From contig JASHQE010000261.1 in the NCBI GenBank assembly GCA_030037705.1, positions 1 through 55,932 on the forward strand: 55,932 nucleotides of DNA, read 5' to 3'. This document shows positions 35,767 through 44,110 of this stretch, piece by piece (position 1 is the first letter of the stretch; every line of letters begins with the position of its first letter). This DNA comes from Acidobacteriaceae bacterium. GTDB taxonomy: Bacteria > Acidobacteriota > Terriglobia > Terriglobales > Acidobacteriaceae. The notes beneath the pieces were generated by a model that was not told the DNA's origin, made no database searches, and was given only the letters and a program-made list of their open reading frames with translations. The position numbers were made by a program, and so were the translations under genes.

Positions 35767-38040
35767 ATGAAAAGGGAACGAGTTTTTAAGTATTCACTGT
35801 GTTGCCGCCTAATCATTTCCCTCGCGATCGCATTCTGCCTCTCTAGGATTGGGTTGGTATCTCCTGCGCTGGGCCAATCCGCTGGCGCCGCACCGGCGCA
35901 GATTGACTATGACGAGACGACGCATACCTTCCGGATAGATGGTGGTGGGGTTTCGTACATGTTTGGCGTGAATCAGAACGGAGAGCTGCAGACCCTCTAT
36001 TGGGGGAAGCGCTTGCGGTCCGATGATCCCATCCCGCCAGCTCACGCCGATGGAGGCACTTCATCCTTTGATCTTTCGGTAAACGCTACTCCACAGGAGT
36101 TTGTCGGCTGGGGTGGCGGCCTAGTCGTCGTGCCGGATCTGAAGGTCTCGTTTCCGGATGGCAATCGCGACTTGGTGCTGCGCTACGTGTCGCACGCGAT
36201 TCAGGGCAACACGCTGACCGTCACGCTCAAAGATATCAGCCGGGATGTAGTGGTCGACCTGATCTACCGGATGGACGAGGAAACCGGCGTGCTCGCGCGG
36301 TCGGCTCGCATTGAGAATCGAACCCAACAGCCGTTTACCATCGAACAGGTCCTTGCAGCGACGTGGAATTTGGGCCCAAGCAGCAATTATCAGTTGCGTT
36401 ACCTTACGGGACGTTGGGTCGGGGAATGGAATCTGCAACAGACAACTTTGCATCCCGGGAAGGTGGTCCTCGAGAGCCGCCGCGGCTCTACCGGCGACGA
36501 GGTGAACCCATGGTTTGCCATCGAACGCACAGATCAGCGGGACGAGGACGTGGGTGACGTTTGGTTCGGCGCGCTCGGTTGGAGCGGTTCCTGGCAGATC
36601 AATGTCGAGACGGACTGGCAGAACCGGGTGCGCATCACGGGCGGATCTACTCCATTTGATTTTTCCTATGTTCTTGCTCCTGGCCAGTCTCTGGAGACGC
36701 CCAAATTTTATGGCGGATATTCGGATGAAGGGATCGGCGGGGCATCGCGGCTCTTGCATCGACTCGAACTTGATTCCATTGTCCCCGAAGCTCCCCATCG
36801 TCGTCTGCGGCCGGTTCTCTACAACTCCTGGGAGGCGACAGGCTTCGACGTCGACGAGGGTGAACAAGAGGCCCTGGTGGAGAAGGCTGCAAGCATCGGC
36901 GTGGAGCGCTTCGTGATGGACGACGGCTGGTTCGGCGAGCGGAAAGACGATCACGCGGGACTCGGCGACTGGTATGTGAATCCGCAGAAGTTCCCGCACG
37001 GATTGAAGCCGCTGATCGACAAGGTGCACTCGCTCGGCATGGACTTCGGGTTATGGGTCGAGCCGGAGATGGTGAACCCGGACAGCGATCTCTATCGCAA
37101 GCATCCGGATTGGGTGCTGAATTTTTCCGGCCGCCCGCGGACCGAGGGCCGCAATCAGCTTGTCCTGAATCTCGCACGCGATGACGTCAGGGCGTATGTG
37201 TACGGCTTCCTCGACAAGCTGCTCAGCGAAAATGACATTGCATTCCTGAAGTGGGACTACAACCGCAACTGGTCCGAGCCGGGATGGCCGGCTGCGCCGA
37301 TCGAGGAGCAGAAGGAGGTCTATGTGAAGTATGTGCAGAACCTCTACAGCATTCTCGCTGAGCTGCGCGCGAAGCATCCGCACGTAGAGATCGAGTCCTG
37401 CTCCGGCGGCGGAGCACGCGTCGATCTTGGAATCCTGCGCTGGACCGATGAGGTCTGGCCGTCCGACAATACGGATCCCTTTGATCGCCTCAGCATTCAG
37501 AATGGTTTCACCTATGCGTACGCGCCGGGGCTGATGATGGCCTGGGTGACCGATTCTCCGAACTGGATGAATGGCCGGTCTACCTCGCTTGAGTATCGCT
37601 TTCTCTCATCGATGCAGGGGAGCCTTGGCATTGGAGCAAACCTGAACAAGTGGACGCCCGAAGACTTTGCGGCGGCGAAGAGACTCGTTGCCGAATACAA
37701 GGCGGTGCGTGCAACCGTTCAAGACGGCGCTCTTTACCGGTTGATTTCACCTGGGAACAGCGAATATTCGGTGACTGAGTCAGTGGCGCGAGATGGCCAT
37801 GAGGCGGCGATCTTCGCTTTCCTGCATTCCAGTCAGAAGGGCCAGCCTTATCCGCAACTCTATCTACGCGGACTTGATCCCGATGCCGAGTATAGCCTTC
37901 ATATGCAGGAAGGCAAGCTCGCTGACGGCACTGCGCAGAGAGCCAGTGGAGATTATTGGATGCACCACGGAGTCAGCATCTCGCTGCGTGGTGATTTCCA
38001 GGCAGCATTCTTCACGCTGGAACGAGAAGCCGCGCGTTGA
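35767..38040 (+). CDS. Secreted alpha-galactosidase, glycoside hydrolase family 36
   Basis: A protein of 757 residues. The ATG at 35767 follows AGAGG. A signal peptide (RLIISLAIAFCLSRIGLVSP, cleaved near GQS) directs export, whereas many GH36 enzymes are cytoplasmic. An N-terminal beta-sandwich precedes the TIM barrel with ERFVMDDGWFGERKDDHAGL, DFGLWVEPEMVNPDSDLY, the nucleophile Asp497 in FLKWDYNRNW, and the acid/base Asp567 in WPSDNTD. The 70-residue spacing equals that of the Geobacillus enzymes (478/548). A C-terminal antiparallel beta domain completes it. It releases terminal alpha-1,6-galactose from raffinose-type sugars or galactomannan. Its 3' end overlaps the convergent DUF1275 gene by 29 bp. 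Confidence 0.95.
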   Translation: MKRERVFKYSLCCRLIISLAIAFCLSRIGLVSPALGQSAGAAPAQIDYDETTHTFRIDGGGVSYMFGVNQNGELQTLYWGKRLRSDDPIPPAHADGGTSSFDLSVNATPQEFVGWGGGLVVVPDLKVSFPDGNRDLVLRYVSHAIQGNTLTVTLKDISRDVVVDLIYRMDEETGVLARSARIENRTQQPFTIEQVLAATWNLGPSSNYQLRYLTGRWVGEWNLQQTTLHPGKVVLESRRGSTGDEVNPWFAIERTDQRDEDVGDVWFGALGWSGSWQINVETDWQNRVRITGGSTPFDFSYVLAPGQSLETPKFYGGYSDEGIGGASRLLHRLELDSIVPEAPHRRLRPVLYNSWEATGFDVDEGEQEALVEKAASIGVERFVMDDGWFGERKDDHAGLGDWYVNPQKFPHGLKPLIDKVHSLGMDFGLWVEPEMVNPDSDLYRKHPDWVLNFSGRPRTEGRNQLVLNLARDDVRAYVYGFLDKLLSENDIAFLKWDYNRNWSEPGWPAAPIEEQKEVYVKYVQNLYSILAELRAKHPHVEIESCSGGGARVDLGILRWTDEVWPSDNTDPFDRLSIQNGFTYAYAPGLMMAWVTDSPNWMNGRSTSLEYRFLSSMQGSLGIGANLNKWTPEDFAAAKRLVAEYKAVRATVQDGALYRLISPGNSEYSVTESVARDGHEAAIFAFLHSSQKGQPYPQLYLRGLDPDAEYSLHMQEGKLADGTAQRASGDYWMHHGVSISLRGDFQAAFFTLEREAAR

Positions 38041-38716
38041 GCCGGTGCCTGCGCCAGGTCAGAACGACGCCACTGAGGACTATCGCGATACAAGGAACCA
38101 ACGCAAACCGCTCGTTATGCCTGCTGACAAGGCCTCCCAAAATGGCCCCCACTAGAAACGAAATGCAGGCAATCGAAGAGATGACCAGCATGCCGCGATT
38201 CGCCGCTGGCTCACGGCCGAGTAGCCACATCATCAGCCCCACGGTCGCGTTCTTAAGGTTTCCTGTGGTCATGGCGCTGTTGAAGCTCCATGGTCCAAGA
38301 GTGTCGAAGCTCGTGATCTGCAGCGCCGCCACAAATGAGATTACAGGAACGATCCATGCTTCCGGAACATGGGACCCGCCGCAAGCGAGCACCACTAACA
38401 CTGCGAGCTCAATCACCTGGCAGACCATCGTCGCCCGAAACGTGTGCTTCTGGGTTTGGACTCCGAGGAGCTTGGCCATGGCCACTCCAAAGATGAAGGC
38501 CACGATTGGCGGCACATGATCCCATGCCTGCGGCCAGTCTCCCACGGTGGCATACACCGCAAAGAAAACGATATTCCCGGTTTGTGCGTTGGCAAAAACG
38601 TGCCCGTGCAATATGAAGGCAAACGCATCGAGAAATCCGCCGGCCATGGTGAATAGGCTTTCGATCAGCATAAGATCGAATAACGATTGAAGCGGGGGTA
38701 TGCGGTCCGCATTCAC
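38012..38716 (-). CDS. DUF1275 (YoaK-like) integral membrane protein
   Basis: A protein of 234 residues from a GTG start with GAGGAGA 9 bp upstream. Six or so hydrophobic helices carry the family signatures TMAGGFLDAFAFI, HGHVFANAQTGNIVFFAV, LQITSFDTLGPWSFNSAMTT and GNLKNATVGLMMWLL. The family is widespread and its function is unknown; transport has been suggested. Its last codons lie in the antisense of the alpha-galactosidase tail. Confidence 0.9.
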   Translation of the reverse strand: MNADRIPPLQSLFDLMLIESLFTMAGGFLDAFAFILHGHVFANAQTGNIVFFAVYATVGDWPQAWDHVPPIVAFIFGVAMAKLLGVQTQKHTFRATMVCQVIELAVLVVLACGGSHVPEAWIVPVISFVAALQITSFDTLGPWSFNSAMTTGNLKNATVGLMMWLLGREPAANRGMLVISSIACISFLVGAILGGLVSRHNERFALVPCIAIVLSGVVLTWRRHRLNARLLVPA

Positions 38717-39091
38717 GCTGGGCAGTCTCCTCGCGAAAAGAACTGTTGCGTAAGCATAAACCAGGGAATTCGCCGCCGCTATAGCTCATGAACACCATGC
38801 ACTCTCTATCATCGGCAAGTCGATAGGAGGAACATACTTTCTTATTTGAGAACAGAGATCGCTCTTGCTCGGATGCTCCGCGCCTCGGGGAGAAAGCTGG
38901 AGGTGACAACCTTAAGCATCAAGCGCTTAGCTCTCTCGCCGGTTTGATGCGAGCGGAATGCGCCGGATGCACGGTCAGTGTCGAGAGCTTAAAGTGACAG
39001 GATGAGTGGAATCATGGAGAGTAGGATTTTCAGTGCGGGCGCGGCATGAATTTCAGTCTCCGCGTCTATCACGCAGTTCAACACACGGGCC
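38717..39091. other. Intergenic stretch, no gene recognised
   Basis: These 375 bp separate the DUF1275 gene from the end of adk. Apart from the inverted repeat GCATCAA / TTGATGC near 38917-38949, which could be a weak 3'-end hairpin, I see no conserved frame, RNA gene or repeat shared with other parts of the window. Confidence 0.3.
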
Positions 39092-39832
39092 CTATGCTTG
39101 AACCAACGATAAGCGATCCACAGCCGCAAGAATTCTTGCGGTGATCGACCCAACTGGACCATCTCCCGCCACCTCGATGAATTGTGTGCGAGTGCGAAAA
39201 TACTCGATAACCGGCGCCGTGAGCGCTGCATCAAGTTCGAAACGCTTCTTGACGATCGCTTCGGTATCATCGGGGCGCTGACTCAAAGCCGTATTGTCCA
39301 GGTCACAGAATCCCTCCCGTTTCGGAGGATTCTCGTAAATATTGAAAGTCGTCTGGCAGAGGGAACAATGCCTGCGTCCCGTGATCCGCCGCAGAAGCTG
39401 ATTTCGGCTCAAATGGATACGGACGGCAAAGATCGGAAATGACACGCGGAGAGTTGTGAGTCTTTCAATTAGCCAACTCGCCTGGTCCAGTGTTCGTGGA
39501 AATCCATCCAGGATACACCCACGCGCAGTATCGGATTTCTGAAGGCGAGCTTCTACCATCTCCTTCATCAAAGAATCCGGCACCAGTTCTCCACGATCCA
39601 TGATGTTTTTTACAGCGCGCCCCAAAGGCGTCATGTGAGCGACATTGATTCGTAGCAGGTCGCCAGTTGAAATATGCGGGACACCCCACATTTTTGAAAG
39701 CTCTTTTGCCTGCGTCCCCTTGCCTGCGCCTGGCAAGCCGAACAATAGAACCATGCCTACGGGCGGCTTAGCAGCCGTCTTTCGAACAGGCCTGACGGAA
39801 ACCATTTGTGCCGGATGCATCGGCGATTCCAT
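39092..39832 (-). CDS. adk: Adenylate kinase with zinc-type LID domain
   Basis: A protein of 246 residues. The ATG at 39832 has GGGAGG 10 bp upstream, giving a 26-residue N-terminal extension; an internal ATG at 39754 would give the standard length. It converts AMP and ATP to two ADP. Walker A is GLPGAGKGT (32-40), the AMP-site helix begins HISTGDLLR, and GCILDGFPRTLDQA is diagnostic. The LID carries a zinc site CSLC at 156-159 and CDLD with Cys176 and Asp179, as in Gram-positive-type enzymes. It is the last gene of the minus-strand amino-acid operon rather than in a ribosomal-protein cluster, so it may be a second copy. Confidence 0.95.
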   Translation of the reverse strand: MESPMHPAQMVSVRPVRKTAAKPPVGMVLLFGLPGAGKGTQAKELSKMWGVPHISTGDLLRINVAHMTPLGRAVKNIMDRGELVPDSLMKEMVEARLQKSDTARGCILDGFPRTLDQASWLIERLTTLRVSFPIFAVRIHLSRNQLLRRITGRRHCSLCQTTFNIYENPPKREGFCDLDNTALSQRPDDTEAIVKKRFELDAALTAPVIEYFRTRTQFIEVAGDGPVGSITARILAAVDRLSLVQA

Positions 39833-39868
39833 TTAAGTAGTGCCTCCCACTTGCAATCAGCAATCGCA

Positions 39869-40143
39869 TCAATCGAGAATGATCTTTCCCATCTCGCCCG
39901 ACACCATTGCCTCAAATCCTTCTCAAATTCGTGATATGCGAAGCGGTGTGCAATCACCGGGAAAATATCTGCCCCCGATTGGAGCATCACCGGCCTCTTG
40001 TACCAGGTCTCGCACATCTCTCGTCCGTGCAGGAGACGCGTACCAATACGTTGTTGATACCGATCTCAGGCACAGCGATTCCTTTCAACAACGCCCGGGT
40101 TCGGCGGTCCGGGTTCGGCCCGGCTCTTGACCGGCGCCTTCAT
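39869..40143 (-). pseudogene. tdh: Threonine 3-dehydrogenase (tdh) remnant with deleted interior and frameshifts
   Basis: The ATG at 40143 overlaps the asparaginase stop as ATGA. The start reads MKAPVKSRAEPG; after a frameshift it continues GIAVPEIGINNVLVRVSCT, the N-terminal strands of threonine dehydrogenase. The sequence then jumps to CETWYKRPVMLQSGADIFPV, the enzyme's C-terminal region, and after another one-base shift ends GFEAMVSGEMGKIILD at stop 39871-39869. The roughly 250 central residues, including the zinc-binding and NAD-binding parts, are gone. A normal Tdh is about 340 residues and makes 2-amino-3-ketobutyrate for Kbl. The true ends and the operon position argue for internal deletion in place. 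Confidence 0.75.
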
Positions 40144-40682
40144 TCTGCGTTTGTAGCCTCCACCAATTCCGAGTCCGGCTCTACGCGCACAAACGTTCCC
40201 CGTTGCTTATCCTTGCGCGCATGCGCGACGGGGATTACCCGACCGTGAAACACAACGTAGACACCAGGGCCGAGAATCCGTGCCGCAAAAATGCTCTCTG
40301 TGAGGTTTTGCAGACCGTCGCTGCGATCGAACCCTAACGGCTTCATCGCCCCGGTCAGGACTATCGGGACCGCCAAATCGGGAAGCGCCTTCTCGATCAG
40401 AGCGCCACTCTCCACCATCGTGTCGGTCCCGTGCGTGATGATGATGGGACATCGCAAAGGAAGCAGTTGTTCGATTTCGGTGACCAGAGCGGCCCGGTCT
40501 TCCGGCGTCATCTCCAGGCTGTCCTTATTCATCAGCGGGGTCACACGCACCTGGCAGTCGGGCAAGCGAAGCCGCTTCAGATAATCTCCAATCTTGCTGG
40601 TGTTATTCAGGACAAGCCCCAGCTGTTCGGAGTATTCCTTCTCGATCGTGCCGCCCGTGGTGATCAAATAAATGATGTGCAT
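40140..40682 (-). CDS. Small single-domain L-asparaginase-like protein
   Basis: A protein of 180 residues corresponding to the N-terminal, catalytic domain of type I/II asparaginases. Visible motifs are YLITTGGTIEKEYSE with the first catalytic Thr, NKDSLEMTPEDR for substrate binding, IITHGTDTMVESG with the second Thr-Asp pair, and VLTGAMKPLGFDRSDGLQN with the Lys. Full enzymes are about 330 residues with a second domain; small one-domain members also exist, and the C-terminus here looks natural (RKDKQRGTFVRVEPDSELVE). The predicted reaction is asparagine to aspartate plus ammonia. It sits 4 bp after the serine-dehydratase remnant and overlaps the tdh remnant by ATGA. Confidence 0.85.
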   Translation of the reverse strand: MHIIYLITTGGTIEKEYSEQLGLVLNNTSKIGDYLKRLRLPDCQVRVTPLMNKDSLEMTPEDRAALVTEIEQLLPLRCPIIITHGTDTMVESGALIEKALPDLAVPIVLTGAMKPLGFDRSDGLQNLTESIFAARILGPGVYVVFHGRVIPVAHARKDKQRGTFVRVEPDSELVEATNAE

Positions 40683-40686
40683 AGTG

Positions 40687-40971
40687 TCAGTATTCGATGA
40701 TGTTCAGGGCCAAGCCGGCCAGCGAAGTATCCTTATGGCCCGGATCGGTTTTCGACACAGGTCGAAGGCAATAAAAGTCATCATTAGGGTGAAAGCCGAG
40801 AGCTTCTTTCAGGGAAAAAAGTAGGGGATACTCACCCAGGAGTTCGAGTACCCCCCTCTCGCTAAGCAAGGAGAACGGGTTGAACAGGGACCGCCGCGCG
40901 GCGATCATGAGCCCAACCGTATGTGAGCTCGATGGGCCGATGCCGAAAATATCGAAGAGGTTTACCGTCAT
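40687..40971 (-). pseudogene. L-serine dehydratase remnant: N- and C-terminal ends joined
   Basis: A 94-codon open frame starts FDIFGIGPSSSHTVGLMIAA, the unmistakable start of iron-sulfur L-serine dehydratase, and ends KDTSLAGLALNIIEY, which resembles that enzyme's C-terminus. The intact single-chain enzyme is about 450 residues, so the 4Fe-4S-binding and catalytic interior is missing. The central 45 residues match nothing I know. The frame is open, so a short peptide could still be made, but it cannot be a dehydratase. It lies 24 bp after the cysteine desulfurase gene and 4 bp before the asparaginase gene. Confidence 0.7.
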
Positions 40972-40995
40972 AACTGTTCACCAACCGCCCGCAAA

Positions 40996-42180
40996 CTAAC
41001 AACGCGAACTCGAGGTGGCGCGGAGCTGTTCAATCGCCCCCGAAACCTGGCAGATCGCAAAGTGCACGTCTTCCGCCGTCGTCTGCTTGCTCAGGCTGAA
41101 GCGAACGCTGGAACTGGCCTTTTGTATCGAGAGGCCCATCGCCAGGAGAACGTGAGACGGCAGGCATAGGCCCGCTGTGCAGGCCGAGCCGCCGGAAACG
41201 GAGAGGCCCATCTCATCGAGTTGCCGCAATAAACGCGGTCCCTCGACCCCGCCGAACCAAAGATTGACGGTATTGAGCACGCGCGGGGCTCGGGCACCGT
41301 TAACGCCGGCATCGCCAATTTCGTGCAGCAGTCTGCGCTCAAGCTCGTCTCTGAGATGCTCGAGCTTCGTCACGCTGCCATCATAGAACCCGTTCAGGGC
41401 GATCTCCGCTGCCTTTCCGAACCCTACGATCGCGGCTACGTTTTCCGTGCCCGCGCGGCGCCCGAGCTCGTGCCCGCCACCGTAAAACATCGGGACCAGA
41501 TTGATGTCCTCCCGAACATACAACGCGCCGATTCCCGGTGGACCGTGCATCTTGTGGGCGGAGATCGACAGGAGATCGCATCCGATCTTCTTTACGTCGA
41601 TCGGCACTTTGCCTGCAGCCTGCACTGCGTCAACGTGAAAGAGAATGCCGCGATCCCGCGCAATGCGCCCGATCTCCTCGACCGGTTGCAGCACGCCCGT
41701 CTCGTTGTTCGCCATCATCACCGAAATCAGCCGCGTATTGGGCCGCAGCGCGCGGCGCAGATCGTCGATCTGAATCTGGCCGTTCTCGCCGACGGGCAGA
41801 TAGGTCGCCGTGCATCCATGCTGCTCGAGCCGTTCGACAGCATGAAGCACAGCATGATGCTCGATACTCGTGGTGATTATGTGAGCACCAGGTTCGGTCA
41901 CAGTCCCGAAGATGGCGAGATTGTCGGCCTCCGTGCCGCCGCTCGTGAACACAAGCTCCAGCCGATTGCAATGGATCAGGTCGGCGACTTGCTGCCGAGC
42001 CTCTTCCACCGCCGCCCGCACAGCCCGGCCGTGCGTGTGCCCCGACGAGGCATTTCCGACACGGCTGAGATACCAGGGCATCATTGCGTTAAAGACTTCG
42101 ACGAGCAACGGCGTGGTCGCGTTCGCGTCCATGTAAACCGAGCGCGTTTCGCGGTCAATGAGCTGTAGCTTGGCACACAT
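40996..42180 (-). CDS. Cysteine desulfurase (NifS/IscS-like)
   Basis: A protein of 394 residues from the ATG at 42180. A PLP enzyme that takes sulfur from cysteine to form a persulfide for Fe-S cluster or thio-cofactor synthesis. Signatures: VYMDANATTPLL, TSGGTEADNLAIFG, IEHHAVLHA (His109), the PLP lysine Lys210 in SISAHKMHGPPGIG, and the catalytic Cys334 in SGGSACTAGLCLPSHVL. It is first in a minus-strand operon of amino-acid genes and divergent from an Lrp/AsnC regulator across 92 bp, which suggests a catabolic rather than housekeeping role. No iscU or iscR lies next to it. Confidence 0.95.
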   Translation of the reverse strand: MCAKLQLIDRETRSVYMDANATTPLLVEVFNAMMPWYLSRVGNASSGHTHGRAVRAAVEEARQQVADLIHCNRLELVFTSGGTEADNLAIFGTVTEPGAHIITTSIEHHAVLHAVERLEQHGCTATYLPVGENGQIQIDDLRRALRPNTRLISVMMANNETGVLQPVEEIGRIARDRGILFHVDAVQAAGKVPIDVKKIGCDLLSISAHKMHGPPGIGALYVREDINLVPMFYGGGHELGRRAGTENVAAIVGFGKAAEIALNGFYDGSVTKLEHLRDELERRLLHEIGDAGVNGARAPRVLNTVNLWFGGVEGPRLLRQLDEMGLSVSGGSACTAGLCLPSHVLLAMGLSIQKASSSVRFSLSKQTTAEDVHFAICQVSGAIEQLRATSSSRC

Positions 42181-42272
42181 AAAGTATAAAAAATCTATCT
42201 CAAGCCAGTTGGCGCCAGGAATGGTTTAAGTACGGTATTATTAGGCATCTCCAGAATTCCGTTAGGTGAAAA

Positions 42273-42830
42273 ATGCCAAACACTTTAGAAATGGAAAGAA
42301 TGCTCGATCCGATTGGCTGGAAGATTCTCACCATCCTGCAGGAGGACGCCCGGATTCAGTACGCGGAGCTGGGGCGGCGGGTTGGGCTCTCGAACCCCGC
42401 CGTCATCGAACGGGTCCGGCGCATGGAGGAAGCGGGCATCATTACCGGTTACCGGGCGGAAATCGATCATCGCAAGGTGGGTCTTCCGGTCTGCGCCTTC
42501 ATTCGCGTCCGGGTTGTGGGCAATCTCATCCCCCGTGTCATTGCTGTTGCCAGGGAGATGCCGGAGGTCTACGAATGCCACCGCATCGCCGGCGAGGATA
42601 CTTTTCTGCTGAAAGTTTGTGTGCCAACCTCCGAGGCTCTGGAGAAGACGGTGGACAAGCTAACACCCTATGTCGCTACCACAACCATGCTGGTCTTTTC
42701 TTCTGCAGTCACGCGGCGAACGATCGAGCCTCCGGAGCAGGCCGGGCCAGCCTCGCCGGGTGCTCAAAGAAAGCAAAAGGCGCGGACAGGTACTTCAGCC
42801 ACGCGGCACGCAACGCTGCGGGCAATGTGA
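42273..42830 (+). CDS. Lrp/AsnC family regulator
   Basis: A protein of 185 residues. It has an N-terminal helix-turn-helix (LDPIGWKILTILQEDARIQY, then LGRRVGLSNPAVIERVRRM), the linker EEAGIITGYRAEIDHRKVGL, and a RAM ligand domain with EVYECHRIAGEDTFLLKV. Family members sense amino acids and bind as octamers or dimers of dimers. The last 35 residues (GPASPGAQRKQKARTGTSAT) are basic, low in complexity and unusual for the family. It is divergent from the cysteine desulfurase operon and is its likely regulator. A palindrome TGGCGCCA lies at 42210-42217 in the shared promoter region. Confidence 0.94.
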   Translation: MPNTLEMERMLDPIGWKILTILQEDARIQYAELGRRVGLSNPAVIERVRRMEEAGIITGYRAEIDHRKVGLPVCAFIRVRVVGNLIPRVIAVAREMPEVYECHRIAGEDTFLLKVCVPTSEALEKTVDKLTPYVATTTMLVFSSAVTRRTIEPPEQAGPASPGAQRKQKARTGTSATRHATLRAM

Positions 42831-42892
42831 TCTGCCGAACCTTTCCTGTTTGGTGCGATTTTGACGAGCCCGCAGAAATTCGCAATGAGACG

Positions 42893-43000
42893 GTAGTGGC
42901 TCAGTTTGCGTAAAACCATCCCTCGGGGGCTGAAGCCCGCACACATTTTGATCTGTTTACGGCACGGCTAAAGCCGTGCCCCTTCAAACTGAGACACTAC
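42893..43000. repeat. Miniature inverted-repeat element, family 4, with 10-bp direct repeats
   Basis: 108 bp with ends GTAGTGGCTCAGTTTG and CAAACTGAGACACTAC (15 of 16 complementary). It is flanked by the direct repeat CAATGAGACG at 42883-42892 and 43001-43010, a convincing target duplication. Inside are two palindromic arms: CCTCGGGGGCTGAAGCCCG and GGCACGGCTAAAGCCGTGCC. The same ends occur around the expanded element at 121-350. It lies between the Lrp gene and the Gld-like operon promoter. Confidence 0.85.
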
Positions 43001-43016
43001 CAATGAGACGGAAGGA

Positions 43017-43046
43017 TTGACACAACAAAAGGTCGGTTTGTACGAT
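43017..43046 (+). promoter_or_regulatory. Candidate sigma-70 promoter for the Gld-like ABC operon
   Basis: A perfect -35 TTGACA (43017-43022), 18-bp spacer, and TACGAT (43041-43046, 4 of 6 with TATAAT) lie 75 bp before the ATPase start and only 6 bp beyond the target duplication of the element at 42893-43000. Confidence 0.45.
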
Positions 43047-43120
43047 TCTGTTGTTCGTCCGAAGCCCTCAGCCTGTGCTGATAACGAGCTTCCATCCTCG
43101 CACGTCAAAGCCTTGGGACG

Positions 43121-44110
43121 ATGATCGCAGTTAAGGAACTTACCAAGCGGTACGCGCGTACAACCGCCGTTGACCAGATTTCATTCTCTGTCGAAAAGGG
43201 CCAGATTGTCGGATTCCTCGGTCCCAACGGCGCTGGGAAGACGACTACGATGCGCGTACTCACGTGTTTCCTGCCGCCATCCGCGGGCACAGCCACAGTG
43301 GCTGGATTCGATGTTCTGGAACAGCCTCGGGAAGTTAAGAGACGTATCGGCTATCTGCCGGAGACGCCTCCGCTCTACGTCGAAATGGCGGCAGTGGAGT
43401 ACCTGCGTTTTGTCGGTAAACTGAAAGGCCTCTCAGGCGCCGATCTTGACAAGCGCGTGGATTATGTTTGCAGCCGGTGCTTTATCTCTGACGTAAAGCA
43501 CAAGCTTCTTGGCAAGCTTTCCAAAGGCTACCGGCAGAGAGTAGGGCTGGCGCAGGCCATCATTCACAACCCTGAAGTGCTGATTCTTGACGAGCCGACG
43601 GCGGGGCTCGATCCCAAACAGATCAATGAGACGCGCGATCTGATCAAGAGCCTTGCTGGCGATCACACGATTATTCTCAGCACGCACATCCTGTCTGAGG
43701 TCGAACAAACCTGCGAACAAGTCATCATTATCAATAAAGGCAAGCTCGTGGCAACCGATTCGGTGCGGAATCTGCAGGCTCGCACGCGCGGCGTCGAATC
43801 GATCCTTGTAGAAGTAGCGAGCCGCAGCGGCGCACTGAACTTTGAATTGGTACAGCATACACTCGAACGAGTATCCGGCGTTGCCCAAGTAGCGTGTAAG
43901 GATCCCAAGGATCCTCGCCTGGTTTTCGAAGTGCAGAGCCAGAAGGGACAACTGGTCCGTGGCGACCTTGCGCGGGCCGTCGTGGAATCGGGTTGGGACC
44001 TCAATGAACTTCGCGCGGCGGGCATGAGCCTGGAAGAAATCTTCCTCGAACTCACGGGGAATCAAACCGCAGCGGAAGCAAAAGAGACCGCAAAAGAGTC
44101 ACACGCATGA
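43121..44110 (+). CDS. ABC transporter ATP-binding protein, GldA-like
   Basis: A protein of 329 residues. Walker A GPNGAGKTT (34-42), signature LSKGYRQRVGLAQA, Walker B VLILDEPTAGLDPKQ and the switch His in ILSTHILSEVEQ are all intact, so it should hydrolyse ATP. The C-terminal 100 residues form the extra domain found in ABC-2/GldA-type ATPases. Its stop overlaps the next start as ATGA. With the following three genes it forms a system like GldA-GldF-GldG, first described in gliding Bacteroidetes but common in non-gliding bacteria, where the substrate is unknown. Confidence 0.95.
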   Translation: MIAVKELTKRYARTTAVDQISFSVEKGQIVGFLGPNGAGKTTTMRVLTCFLPPSAGTATVAGFDVLEQPREVKRRIGYLPETPPLYVEMAAVEYLRFVGKLKGLSGADLDKRVDYVCSRCFISDVKHKLLGKLSKGYRQRVGLAQAIIHNPEVLILDEPTAGLDPKQINETRDLIKSLAGDHTIILSTHILSEVEQTCEQVIIINKGKLVATDSVRNLQARTRGVESILVEVASRSGALNFELVQHTLERVSGVAQVACKDPKDPRLVFEVQSQKGQLVRGDLARAVVESGWDLNELRAAGMSLEEIFLELTGNQTAAEAKETAKESHA

